From positions 62,001 through 126,000 of the forward strand of contig NZ_AUCI01000001.1 of the NCBI RefSeq assembly GCF_000429685.1: 64,000 nucleotides of DNA. The letters are read 5' to 3'. Shown piece after piece: positions 9,107 to 17,248 of this stretch; the stretch's first letter is position 1; the number at the start of each line of letters is the position of its first letter. The translations under genes and the position numbers were made by a program. Origin of the DNA: Salibacterium aidingense DSM 18341 (GTDB taxonomy: Bacteria; Bacillota; Bacilli; Bacillales; Marinococcaceae). The notes beneath the pieces are model-generated. The model had not been told where the DNA came from. It did not search any database and saw only the letters and a list, made by a program, of their open reading frames with translations.

Positions 9107-10591
9107 ATGAGACATCAGTTCGGAGTAAGCAGCGCACATCCATTGGCTACAAAAGCTGGAATGGACATATTGAAAGAAGGAGGCAACGCCGTGGATGCAG
9201 CCATTAGTGTAGGCTATGCATTGGGCGTGGTGGAACCCTATGCCTCTGGAATTGGCGGCGGAGGGGTAATGATGATCTTAAAAAAGGACTGGAAAGAACC
9301 TATCGTTTATGATTATAGAGACAAAGCCCCGCTCTATATAGAAAAAATGGAGTCCCAAGCTGCCGTTCCGGGTTTTCTTAAAGGCATGGAAACGTTACGG
9401 AAACAGCATGCTTCCATGCCTATCAATAAAATAATGAAACCAGCAATCGAACTTGCTGAAAAGGGATTCCCCATGCACGGCATACTTCAAGAGAACTTAG
9501 AAAAAGCAGAGCATTTGAATAAAAGGGAACTCCCCCATTTTTTTAATAAGGAGAAGCCTTTAAAGAAAGGAAACATCCTTTACCAAAAAGAGTTAGCAGA
9601 TACATTGCGCTGTATCAGCAGGGAAGGTGAAAAATCCTTTTACTCAGGTGAATTAGGAAGTCAAGTGACGCAAGCTTCCCCTCAATTGACGTCTGAAGAC
9701 TTACAAAACTACAGCGTTAAAATCGGAAAACCGGTTAAGAGTTACTTTCATAATCATGAAGTCTTTACTCCGCCTCCTCCATTATCAGGCCCTGCTCTAT
9801 CTCAGGTCCTGAAAATGGTAGAAGCATTCAAATTAGAGGAGCAAACGAAAACCGATTATATAAACAGCCTCGCCAGGATTGTGTCCTTCGTTTCAGAAAA
9901 GTATAAAGCAAGCTCTGGGGATCCAGATTTTATATCGATTCCTTCTCATTACTGGCTGGATGAAACCCACCTTTCCAAACTGCAGGAGGACATAACCGGC
10001 CAATTAAAAACTCATCCTTTTGCTTTACAGGGAGACATTAATGATTTTAACAGCACGACTCATTTTTCCATCATGGATGGTGAAGGAACAGTGATAGCGG
10101 CTACTCATACCATTAGTGATTTTTTTGGCTGCGGCACCTGCATAAATGGTTTCTTTTTAAACAATCAACTAAGGAACTTTAACGATGATGGAATAACTCC
10201 CAATTGTTATGAGCCAGGAAAGAGAACTCATAGTTTCATTTCTCCAGCTATTGTTTCGGATAATGAACGGGCCCTCGTCCTCTCCCTGGGGTCCTCGGGC
10301 GGCAACAGAATTCCGATGGTATTAGCCCACTTTTTAACTCAATTCTTTAAAAAGAATAGAGTAATGGAAGAAATACTAAACGACCACCGATTTTTTTACA
10401 AAGATGGTGAATTGAGATTGGAATGCCACCCAGGGGAAGAATCCTTATGTGCACTTTCTGAAAAATTTTCCAATATTGCTATATTAAACAACAGCTTATA
10501 CTTTGGTGGTTTACATATCCTTATAAAACAGAACGGCCAACTATCAGGAGGAGCGGATCCAAGACGAAAAGGGAGTGTAAGGGTTCGTTAA
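9107..10591 (+). CDS. Gamma-glutamyltransferase-like Ntn hydrolase, short cytoplasmic form
   Basis: A 494-residue member of the gamma-glutamyltranspeptidase family, shorter than usual secreted enzymes (about 570-590) and without a signal peptide. The N-terminus (SSAHPLATKAGMDILKEGG, then NAVDAAISV and GIGGGGVMM) and YRDKAP with the substrate-binding Arg are typical. The autoprocessing site is in NSTTHFS, making Thr317 the predicted nucleophile of the small subunit. The oxyanion/loop motif reads GSSGGNRIP where family members have GSPGG. Such enzymes hydrolyse or transfer gamma-glutamyl groups or related acyl amides. The absence of a signal peptide implies action on an imported compound. A possible alternative is a cephalosporin-acylase-like amidase. 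Confidence 0.85.
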   Translation: MRHQFGVSSAHPLATKAGMDILKEGGNAVDAAISVGYALGVVEPYASGIGGGGVMMILKKDWKEPIVYDYRDKAPLYIEKMESQAAVPGFLKGMETLRKQHASMPINKIMKPAIELAEKGFPMHGILQENLEKAEHLNKRELPHFFNKEKPLKKGNILYQKELADTLRCISREGEKSFYSGELGSQVTQASPQLTSEDLQNYSVKIGKPVKSYFHNHEVFTPPPPLSGPALSQVLKMVEAFKLEEQTKTDYINSLARIVSFVSEKYKASSGDPDFISIPSHYWLDETHLSKLQEDITGQLKTHPFALQGDINDFNSTTHFSIMDGEGTVIAATHTISDFFGCGTCINGFFLNNQLRNFNDDGITPNCYEPGKRTHSFISPAIVSDNERALVLSLGSSGGNRIPMVLAHFLTQFFKKNRVMEEILNDHRFFYKDGELRLECHPGEESLCALSEKFSNIAILNNSLYFGGLHILIKQNGQLSGGADPRRKGSVRVR

Positions 10592-10641
10592 AAATGGAGA
10601 AAACAGAAGGAGAATTACTATGATGACAAGGAGGAAAAAAA

Positions 10642-10896
10642 TTGTTTCAAAAAGTACATGAGGTAACTTCTCTTCACAATGGAACGGTCACCAATGTTTA
10701 CGTAGATTCCACTGCTTATGTATATGAATGGGAACCATTACTTTCCATAGAAAATAAAAATAAAGAAACCATCGTAATTTCCTTCGGTGCGAGTGGTATT
10801 ATCACACAACTTAATGTAAAGTCTGGTGATCAGGTTTCTGATAATACAATCATTGCAGTAATTGAAGACGACATGCAATTATCAGGCAGTGATTGA
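10642..10896 (+). CDS. Small biotinyl/lipoyl-like domain protein lacking the usual modified lysine position
   Basis: An 84-residue protein that is essentially one biotinyl/lipoyl-attachment fold: two half-repeats around a hairpin, ending with LNVKSGDQVSDNTIIAVIED, the classic second-half motif. The start is TTG at 10642, with AAGGAGG at 10629-10635, 6 nt upstream. Where biotin carriers have AMKM, this protein has ENKNK, placing Asn at the modified-lysine position with Lys on both sides. It is last in the operon, 50 nt after the transferase-like gene and directly before a terminator. No carboxylase or dehydrogenase gene is nearby, so a carrier role is unproven. Confidence 0.6.
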   Translation: MFQKVHEVTSLHNGTVTNVYVDSTAYVYEWEPLLSIENKNKETIVISFGASGIITQLNVKSGDQVSDNTIIAVIEDDMQLSGSD

Positions 10897-10920
10897 CTCA
10901 TTATCTACTTGTCTTACAAC

Positions 10921-10952
10921 AGCGCAATGAGGATTGGTCTCATTGCGCTTTC
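10921..10952 (+). terminator. Rho-independent terminator of the amidohydrolase/ABC operon
   Basis: An 11-bp perfect stem AGCGCAATGAG / CTCATTGCGCT with a 7-nt loop is followed by TTCCTTTATATTT. It starts 25 nt after the last stop codon of the plus-strand operon and just precedes the convergent DPBB gene. Confidence 0.75.
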
Positions 10953-10954
10953 CT

Positions 10955-11605
10955 TTATATTTCCTTTAGATCAAACGATACGACTCGATCAGTGTTTGGG
11001 TTATACGTAACCCTCGCCTGTACTTTCATCGTTTCCTGCGGCGATTGTAAGGTGAATTCGTATGTTTCTCTTGTCTGATCCGTATTCACCTGGGTGGTCC
11101 CCATCGATTGATAATCGGTCACCTCGTAATTGGGGTATGCTCTTTGAGTAATCTCCAATAAATACCTCCCCCAGCTTTCCTCCTCCAGCTCCGGGGACGG
11201 TGTTATTTCTATATTGATTACACCGACATCCGTATTGGCCCCCAATGCTTCAAACGCTCTCCGTTGCAAATTGATGCGGTTCGGCGGAAATCCCTGAACT
11301 TGATCTACCACAGTAACAATGATTTCCCGCCCCGTCGTGACATTTCTGATTTTTAACGACTGCCCACATTGGTAGGGAGAACTTTCACCGACAGCGGCGG
11401 TCATGTACTGGTAATCAGACCAGGAGCTCCCGCATTTCGTCACTGGTCCTCCCTCTGTCCAAGTAGCCTGCCCCTGCACGGTTTGCTGCCTGCCAGAATA
11501 CACTGGATATTCCCTGTGATAAGCTGCCGGCGGAACAATAGCGGCGGGTTGGTAGGAGTACACGTGCGGATAGGCACCGGGGCCATAAGCATAATAGTAA
11601 TACAT
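10955..11605 (-). CDS. DPBB (RlpA-like double-psi beta-barrel) protein with C-terminal DUF3889-like region
   Basis: A 216-residue protein on the minus strand. The start at 11605 (MYYYYAYGPG) follows AGGAGG with 7 nt spacing; upstream ATGs overlap or precede that site. A Tyr/Pro-rich N-terminal tail is followed by a double-psi barrel: GQATWTEGGPVTKCG, then VTVVDQVQGFPPNRINL with the conserved Asp, and a last strand VGVINIEI. The C-terminal ~75 residues resemble DUF3889, found with DPBB domains in Bacillus. Such barrels bind or cleave cell-wall glycans in expansin/RlpA relatives. No signal peptide is visible, so location is uncertain. Confidence 0.7.
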   Translation of the reverse strand: MYYYYAYGPGAYPHVYSYQPAAIVPPAAYHREYPVYSGRQQTVQGQATWTEGGPVTKCGSSWSDYQYMTAAVGESSPYQCGQSLKIRNVTTGREIIVTVVDQVQGFPPNRINLQRRAFEALGANTDVGVINIEITPSPELEEESWGRYLLEITQRAYPNYEVTDYQSMGTTQVNTDQTRETYEFTLQSPQETMKVQARVTYNPNTDRVVSFDLKEI

Positions 11606-11730
11606 TTTTTTCCTCCTGTTCAGCATAAACTCCATGACAGCCTATGCTCGGCTGCCCAATTTGTGAAAAGCTCTCTACTCTAACAGGTGGCTCCATTATT
11701 TTATTTCAAACTGGTCTACAATAAGTTAAA

Positions 11731-11760
11731 GGCGTTGGAATCCAAATCCAACGCCTTTTT
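11731..11760 (-). terminator. Terminator after the fructose operon (bidirectional form)
   Basis: GGCGTTGGA and TCCAACGCC form a perfect 9-bp stem with a 7-nt loop. The plus strand continues with TTTTT and the minus strand with TTTAACTT. The only gene running into it is the class II aldolase that stops at 11782 on the minus strand. Confidence 0.75.
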
Positions 11761-11781
11761 CAGACCCGCTCCAGGGATTGC

Positions 11782-12651
11782 TCAAACTCGTTGAAACTGT
11801 TGTTTCCCTGAGCTTTCAAGAAGCTCCATTTTTTCTTTCACAATATTTTTGGCTTCCTGTTTTGCTTTCAGGAAATAACTTCTTGGATCAAACGCTTTCG
11901 GATCTTCTTCAAAATGCTTCTGCAAGGCTGCAGAATATGCATTTTTCAGCTCAGTCGAAACATTCATTTTGGCCATACCGAGCGATATGCATTTTTTGAC
12001 TTCTTCGGCCGGGATGGCGGAACCGCCGTGTAAAACCAAAGGGACCTCAACATTCTGAGCGATTTTTTCTATTCTGGGAAAATCTATTTCAGGGGGACCG
12101 CTGTAAATGCCGTGCGCGGTTCCAATGGCAGGTGCCAGAGTCTGTACTCCCGTTTGTCTGATAAATTCCACACATTCTTCCGGGATAGCTTTTTCAGCAT
12201 CTTTATCTTCCACAACGATTTCGTCTTCCACCCCTCCTACTTTTCCCAGCTCTGCTTCTACATTGATTTCAAGCGGTACGGCTATCTTAACCACTTCCAG
12301 CGTTTTTTCTACATTTTCATCAAAGGGATGCATAGAGGCATCGATCATAACAGACGTATAACCAGCTCTTATACATTCCAGAATAATGGAATACTCCTGG
12401 CAGTGATCGACATGCAGGGCGATGGGGACAGGGTATAATTCAGATGCCTTTTTTGCATTATGGGCAATGACATCAGCACCTAGTTGTTTCACCGTCCCTG
12501 TCGTTGTCTGAATAATAACCGGGGACCGCATTTCATATGCTGCCTCTGCCACAGCATACAGCATATCTAAAGAATGTACATTAAACGCACCAATGCCGTA
12601 TTGGTTTTTTCGAGCGTCATTTAATAGTCCGGTGGATGAAACAAGTGCCAT
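11782..12651 (-). CDS. Class II fructose-bisphosphate (or tagatose-bisphosphate) aldolase
   Basis: A 289-residue zinc-dependent aldolase that splits ketose 1,6-bisphosphate into dihydroxyacetone phosphate and glyceraldehyde 3-phosphate. The zinc motif LHVDHCQEY, the glutamate in INVEAELGKVGG, the second-metal region GTAHGIYSGPPEIDF and LVLHGGSAIP, and the phosphate-binding MAKMNVST are intact. It begins 2 nt after the IIA stop, so it is the last gene of the fructose operon. Fructose or tagatose specificity cannot be settled by eye; the fructose-type PTS upstream favours fructose 1,6-bisphosphate. Confidence 0.9.
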   Translation of the reverse strand: MALVSSTGLLNDARKNQYGIGAFNVHSLDMLYAVAEAAYEMRSPVIIQTTTGTVKQLGADVIAHNAKKASELYPVPIALHVDHCQEYSIILECIRAGYTSVMIDASMHPFDENVEKTLEVVKIAVPLEINVEAELGKVGGVEDEIVVEDKDAEKAIPEECVEFIRQTGVQTLAPAIGTAHGIYSGPPEIDFPRIEKIAQNVEVPLVLHGGSAIPAEEVKKCISLGMAKMNVSTELKNAYSAALQKHFEEDPKAFDPRSYFLKAKQEAKNIVKEKMELLESSGKQQFQRV

Positions 12652-12653
12652 CG

Positions 12654-13130
12654 TTACAACCCTTCTTTCTGTAAGTCTACTTTCTCGGTTAGAAATGCAT
12701 GCAGTGCTTTTTCATCCGGTGCCTTCAATAACTGTGTGCGATTCTCTTCCTCCATAAGCATGCGTGACAAAGAAGACAATATTTTGAGATGAGTGTCTCC
12801 TTCTTCCTTTTCAGGAATAAGCAATGCTATAAAAAAAGAAGCGGGACGAGAATCCATCGAATTCCATTCGACTCCCTGTTTTGTTGTTACAATAATGATT
12901 GCGGGTTGTTTGACTTCTTTTGATTTCGTATGAGGAATCGCGATCGCATCCTGAAATCCGGTCGTACTTTGTTTTTCCCGTTCCTTCAATCCTTTTACTA
13001 TCTTTTTTGGCTTTTTAGTTATTCCTTCCTGTTCTGCCTGCCCGGCAATTTCCCGGAACACCTCTTCCTGGGTTGCGGCCAGGGAATGGAAAATAATATT
13101 TTCCGGTTTAAGCAAGTTGCTGAGTCTCAA
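12654..13130 (-). CDS. Fructose-type PTS EIIA component
   Basis: A 158-residue phosphocarrier of the fructose/mannitol PTS class. The phospho-acceptor is His67 in IAIPHTKS, and the downstream NSMDSRPASFFIALLIP segment is typical of the fold. It receives phosphate from HPr and passes it to the IIB domain of the preceding gene. It overlaps the IIBC gene by 23 nt and is followed 2 nt later by the aldolase, consistent with translational coupling. Confidence 0.9.
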   Translation of the reverse strand: MRLSNLLKPENIIFHSLAATQEEVFREIAGQAEQEGITKKPKKIVKGLKEREKQSTTGFQDAIAIPHTKSKEVKQPAIIIVTTKQGVEWNSMDSRPASFFIALLIPEKEEGDTHLKILSSLSRMLMEEENRTQLLKAPDEKALHAFLTEKVDLQKEGL

Positions 13131-14574
13131 GATTCTCCTCTTCCTTTCCGTCTCTGCTGCTTTTTAGACCAGTCTGCTTCAGAAATTTGGCCCTCCGGTA
13201 TGCTCCAAAAATCACACCGCCAATGAGGGACCCGGCAAGAATCGCTGCAAGCCATTGCAATACTCCCGACACCACTGGAAGTACCAGGAACCCGCCATGA
13301 GGTGCCGGAACCTCCACTCCCATCAAATAAGTTAATGTAGCAGCAATGGAAGAGCCCAGCATCAGGATCGGGATAACGATAATTGGGTTCTTGGCTGCAA
13401 ACGGAATAGCTCCTTCTGTAATGTGCGTGGACCCAAGTATAAAGTTGACAGATCCCGCATTGCGTTCTGATTTGTCGAAATACTTACGGAAGAACAACGT
13501 GGCAAATGCTGTGATCAGGGGAGGGGCAATACATGCAGCGGACACTCCGGCCATAAAATACATGTTTCCTTCTGATAACAGCGCGGTTCCTGTCACATAA
13601 GCTGCCTTATTCACGGGCCCGCCCATGTCAAAAGCACACATTGCCCCGACAATAATTCCAAGCAGAATGGGGCTGCTGTTTTGAAAACCAGTTAAAAAGG
13701 ATTCCATTCCTGCGTTAATCGCTGACATTGGCTCTACTAATAAAGTCATCAATACTCCAGTGATGAAAATGCCGAAAACAGGATATAAAAAGATAGATTT
13801 AAGTCCGTTTAAAGACTGTGGAATTTTTTCTAAAAGCATTCCCAGCCCCACAACAATGTAACCTGCCGCAAAGCCTGCTACAATACCTCCTAAAAATCCA
13901 GCACCGCCTTCGTTTGCGATCAACCCTCCAACAAAACCAGCAACAAGACCGGGACGTTTTCCGATCGATTCCGCAATAAAAGCTGCCAGAATGGGTACCA
14001 TAATCTGAAATCCATAACCACCGATGGTATTCAGCATCCCGGCGACCGGGTTATAACTTTCATGTTCCGGGTCGGCCGAATATATACCGAATAGAAACGA
14101 TACGGCAATTAACACCCCGCCTCCCACGACAAAAGGCAGCATATGGGATACACCGTTCATCAAATGTTTATACAGAGCATGGGTCATAGAACCTTTGCTG
14201 CTGTCAGAGTATTCTGTAGGTTCTGCCCCCTCTTCTGTCCGGCTGGTTCCTTTTTGTATACCGGCTTCCCCATTTTTAATTGTCCGGATAAGCTCCCCGG
14301 CATCTTTAATTCCTTTACCGACTGAAACGGATACAACGGGTTTTCCATCAAAACGATAAGCGTTTACATTTTTATCAGCTGCTATGATAACGCCATCCGC
14401 TTTGTCAATCTCCTCTGGAGACAACTCGTTATCCACCCCGGACTGTCCATGTGTTTCGACTTTAATATCCACTCCCTCTTCTGCCGCAGCCTTGTTCAAT
14501 GCTTCTGCTGCCATAAACGTATGAGCAATTCCAGTTGGACAGCCAGTCGCTGCCACTATTTTGATATCAGGCAT
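13108..14574 (-). CDS. fruA: Fructose-specific PTS EIIBC component
   Basis: A 488-residue fused IIB-IIC permease. The IIB domain begins KIVAATGCPTGIAHTFMAAE, with Cys12 as the phosphorylated residue, followed by a hydrophilic linker (around residues 110-130) and a IIC domain with many membrane segments and the motif PAPHGGF near the end. It imports fructose while phosphorylating it to fructose 1-phosphate. It overlaps the kinase gene by 8 nt and the IIA gene by 23 nt. The IIA domain, fused in Bacillus subtilis FruA, is here a separate protein. Confidence 0.92.
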   Translation of the reverse strand: MPDIKIVAATGCPTGIAHTFMAAEALNKAAAEEGVDIKVETHGQSGVDNELSPEEIDKADGVIIAADKNVNAYRFDGKPVVSVSVGKGIKDAGELIRTIKNGEAGIQKGTSRTEEGAEPTEYSDSSKGSMTHALYKHLMNGVSHMLPFVVGGGVLIAVSFLFGIYSADPEHESYNPVAGMLNTIGGYGFQIMVPILAAFIAESIGKRPGLVAGFVGGLIANEGGAGFLGGIVAGFAAGYIVVGLGMLLEKIPQSLNGLKSIFLYPVFGIFITGVLMTLLVEPMSAINAGMESFLTGFQNSSPILLGIIVGAMCAFDMGGPVNKAAYVTGTALLSEGNMYFMAGVSAACIAPPLITAFATLFFRKYFDKSERNAGSVNFILGSTHITEGAIPFAAKNPIIVIPILMLGSSIAATLTYLMGVEVPAPHGGFLVLPVVSGVLQWLAAILAGSLIGGVIFGAYRRAKFLKQTGLKSSRDGKEEENLETQQLA

Positions 14575-15505
14575 TTATGGTTCCCCCTTTATGAAACGTT
14601 AAGTGTACTTCTGATAACAGATTTTTGATATCTTTTATCCCTGCCAGTCCTTTAGAACATGCCGTAGCAGTCCCGGCAGCCGAGGCATAAGTCATCGACT
14701 CTTCTAAACTACTCTGTAATTCCCGTCTGCCAAGAAATGCTGCCAATAAAGCATCACCAGAACAGGCTGTGTTCACTACCTCCCCTTTTGGGGCATTCGC
14801 TATCACAATCCTTTCCTTTGAAATATAGATAGAACCTTTCTCCCCTCTTGAAACAATTACTTGTTTCGCTCCTTTTTCCAAGAGTCGTTGAGCCATAGAA
14901 ACAACCTGGTTTTCGCTAAGGGGTTTATCATTTATTCCAAAAAAAGATCCCAGCTCATCATCGTTTGGTTTTAATAAATAGGGCCGATATGGAAGACAAT
15001 CCATTAGTGCGGGTGAACTGATGTCAAGTACTAGGTCGACTTCCCTTTCCTGACATATCCTGGCGACCTCTACATGGATGTCATCTTCTACATTTTTAGG
15101 GAGACTTCCTGAGACCACTAGTTTACTGTGACGGGGGAGCTGTTTTATTTGAGCCAGCATAGCTTCAGAAGCCTCCCTTGACACTGCCGGCCCGTTGTTC
15201 ACAATTTTGAATTCCTGATCAGCATTCGCAAACACATTTATACGAGTAATCCCTTCAATTTCAATAAAATTTGTTGCTATTTTCATTTTTTCTAATTCTT
15301 CAGCAATAAACCGGCCGGAGAACCCCCCGATAAAACCTAAAGCCGTCGTTTCCAGCTGCATCTGCTTCAACATAATCGAAACGTTAATACCTTTTCCGTT
15401 TGGCTGATAATCCTCTTCCATGGTCCGGTTGACAAGGTTAGGTTCTAATTTTTTCATACGGACAAATAAGTCAATGGCTGGATTAAATGTACATGTGTAT
15501 ATCAT
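14567..15505 (-). CDS. fruK: 1-phosphofructokinase (PfkB family)
   Basis: A 312-residue PfkB-type kinase that converts fructose 1-phosphate to fructose 1,6-bisphosphate, the step between the PTS and the aldolase encoded here. The N-terminus (MIYTCTFNPAIDLFVRM) and the substrate motif NGKGINVS are typical of FruK/LacC. The C-terminal signature reads NTACSGDALLAAF; the catalytic Asp is present, but the usual Gly-Ala before Gly-Asp is Cys-Ser. It is the first gene of the operon. Tagatose-6-phosphate kinase is the main alternative, made less likely by the fructose-type PTS. Confidence 0.88.
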   Translation of the reverse strand: MIYTCTFNPAIDLFVRMKKLEPNLVNRTMEEDYQPNGKGINVSIMLKQMQLETTALGFIGGFSGRFIAEELEKMKIATNFIEIEGITRINVFANADQEFKIVNNGPAVSREASEAMLAQIKQLPRHSKLVVSGSLPKNVEDDIHVEVARICQEREVDLVLDISSPALMDCLPYRPYLLKPNDDELGSFFGINDKPLSENQVVSMAQRLLEKGAKQVIVSRGEKGSIYISKERIVIANAPKGEVVNTACSGDALLAAFLGRRELQSSLEESMTYASAAGTATACSKGLAGIKDIKNLLSEVHLTFHKGGTINA

Positions 15506-15563
15506 GGTTTCTCACCTAGTTTCTGTGTTGTTTAACTTATCTACATTGTGGCACAGGATGTTA

Positions 15564-15577
15564 TGTAAATGTTTACA
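15564..15577. promoter_or_regulatory. Candidate cre/operator upstream of the fructose operon
   Basis: TGTAAATGTTTACA is a 6+6 inverted repeat located 59 nt upstream of the kinase start. It matches the CcpA consensus TGWAARCGYTWNCW at all positions but one (T for C in the central CG). It could equally be an operator for the neighbouring RpiR regulator. Confidence 0.5.
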
Positions 15578-15628
15578 CAATCCGTAAAGGCTTTCATGAG
15601 AAATAGAATACAAAAAAAATGCCTCTTT

Positions 15629-16414
15629 TTACGGAAGCATTCGAATCATATAAGCATCTAATAAGATACGGGCGATAACACTCAGGGGCAGGCGGGAACG
15701 AACTTCATAATCAGGAAAATAGGAATGTTCTCCTTTATAACCAATAAAACTCATATCAGACAATTCTCCTAACGACGATTCCACCCTGGTTAAAAGCGAT
15801 AATGTTGATATTTTTTTCATATTTAAATTTTTACAAGCTTCTACTAATTCTTCCGTTTCTCCGCTCAGGGAAATAAAAACAGCCAGTTCATCATCTTGGA
15901 TTTCCTGAGATTTACGTCTAATAATATTTGGATCATTGTGCATTTCACAATTCTTTCCGCCAAGCTGTAGTTTCAGGGTCATTTCATTAGCAATCATTTC
16001 AGAAAAACCTCTGGCAAATACGTAAATTTTCTGAGCATCGTAAATTTTTTGTACAGCGTCCTCAATGTTCCCTATACTCAGCATCTCAATTGTTTTGTTT
16101 ACTTCTTCTTTATTTTTTTCAATGGCTTTTTGTATTTTATTTTCGATCGTGCCCATTGTATTCGACTCATCTTTCAAGGCCACTCGTTCTTTCAGGTGAT
16201 ATTTGAAATCCGTATAGCCTTCGTAACCGATTTTTTTCATCAGTCTTACTATGGTTGCTGTAGAAACATTCGCATTTTCACTTAATGTTACAATGGACAT
16301 CAGCGATATTTTTTCAATATGCTGATAAATATATTCCAGTAAGTACCTTTCCGAATCACTTAAGCTGCTGTACATGTTTGCAGGTATATTAAATAAAATC
16401 TTTTTATCATCCAT
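15629..16414 (-). CDS. MurR/RpiR-family transcriptional regulator (HTH plus SIS domain)
   Basis: A 261-residue regulator with an N-terminal HTH_6 domain (LSENANVSTATIVRLMKKIG as recognition region) and a C-terminal SIS sugar-phosphate-binding domain (about residues 110-240; YVFARGFSEMIANEMTLKLQ and FISLSGETEELVEA). It lies directly upstream of the fructose operon in the same orientation, 124 nt before the kinase, and probably controls it in response to a sugar phosphate. Fructose operons are more often governed by DeoR-type FruR, so this pairing is a little unusual. The ribosome binding site (AAGGGACAGGG) is weak. Confidence 0.88.
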   Translation of the reverse strand: MDDKKILFNIPANMYSSLSDSERYLLEYIYQHIEKISLMSIVTLSENANVSTATIVRLMKKIGYEGYTDFKYHLKERVALKDESNTMGTIENKIQKAIEKNKEEVNKTIEMLSIGNIEDAVQKIYDAQKIYVFARGFSEMIANEMTLKLQLGGKNCEMHNDPNIIRRKSQEIQDDELAVFISLSGETEELVEACKNLNMKKISTLSLLTRVESSLGELSDMSFIGYKGEHSYFPDYEVRSRLPLSVIARILLDAYMIRMLP

Positions 16415-16603
16415 GGTTGCCCTGTCCCTTCTATTTTGTTCTTACTAAACAAACAGTACCACATTTTCTTCTGCTACTGGTTATTGTTCCAAAAACCGAT
16501 TTATTTTTCATTTCATCTCCTATATTATTTGTGTTTAAAGTCCGCACACGACTGGTTACCATGGATATATATGAAATTTCCGGTTTTAATACGAACGATC
16601 CCC

Positions 16604-16632
16604 TTGCTGAAATGTTCTGTTTATATTATAAT
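16604..16632 (+). promoter_or_regulatory. Sigma-A-type promoter for the DUF2294 gene
   Basis: TTGCTG (16604-16609) and a perfect TATAAT (16627-16632) are separated by 17 nt. Transcription would start near 16639, just before the TTG/GTG start codons at 16655/16661, which shows that the longer open frame upstream is not translated. Confidence 0.65.
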
Positions 16633-16654
16633 ATGGAAACTAAGAAGCATACAT

Positions 16655-17032
16655 TTGCAGGTGATAGGGATTATTACGAAAGACACAGCCGCTGCCAAAA
16701 AAGACTTGGCCCATATGTACAATGAAGTGTCGAAAGAAATATTTGGTGTTGGGACCACCCTTTTAAAAATTTCCATTTTTGAAACAGAATCATTTATTAC
16801 ATTACAGGCCCGGCACAAAAAGGCTTCGCGCTCCAATGCCCTGGAATGGGAAGCTCCCGACCTCAAACAGGAAGTAGATTTTCGGCTGTCTGCCCTCTTT
16901 AAACGTAAGCTTAAAGAAAGAATAGAGACGGATCTTAACCTGAATATTGAGGCGATTTTTCGTGACTACGACGCTTCTATTCAATACGCTTTTACGAATA
17001 TTATGTTCCATGAAGGGGGAGAGGACAACTGA
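16655..17032 (+). CDS. DUF2294-like small protein
   Basis: The coding part is taken as about 125 residues from TTG 16655 (or GTG 16661); the open frame extends upstream to 16436, but that part is hydrophobic nonsense and lies before a good promoter. Residues from DLAHMYNEVSKEIFGVG onward, with VDFRLSALFKRKLKERIETD and AIFRDYDASIQYAFTNI, resemble DUF2294, a family of about 120 residues common in Bacillaceae whose function is unknown (older database names linking it to Na+-translocating decarboxylases are not evidence). It is monocistronic, with a strong terminator 105 nt downstream. Confidence 0.6.
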   Translation: MQVIGIITKDTAAAKKDLAHMYNEVSKEIFGVGTTLLKISIFETESFITLQARHKKASRSNALEWEAPDLKQEVDFRLSALFKRKLKERIETDLNLNIEAIFRDYDASIQYAFTNIMFHEGGEDN

Positions 17033-17136
17033 ACCCGGACCAGGATCTGGGAACAGCCCTCGCATCCAGCCTTTTTCGCGGCTATACGATTTTAATCTTT
17101 CTATTTTCGAGGACTCTCTTCTCTTTGTTTACAAGG

Positions 17137-17190
17137 AGAGGATGATCTCATAGAGCATCGTGTTCTAATGGGATCATCCTCTTTTTATTT
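17137..17190 (+). terminator. Strong terminator/possible attenuator before the nucleoside uptake operon
   Basis: A 15-bp stem (AGAGGATGATC continuing TCAT, pairing with ATGG and GATCATCCTCT, one G-U pair) and 16-nt loop are followed by TTTTTATTTT. It ends about 60 nt before the next start codon. No convincing promoter fits between the hairpin and that gene, so it may be a leader attenuator rather than only the end of the DUF2294 transcript. The left arm can alternatively pair with upstream CTCTTTG. Confidence 0.75.
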
Positions 17191-17248
17191 TCTCTTTTTT
17201 TATCGCTGCTCATGTATGTCTTTTATTCTATTATCAGGAGGCTTCCCA

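Noticed and set aside
17033-17248. Purine riboswitch before the nucleoside operon
   Set aside because: The conserved junction and loop sequences of the guanine/adenine riboswitch are absent; only a terminator with a weak alternative pairing is seen.
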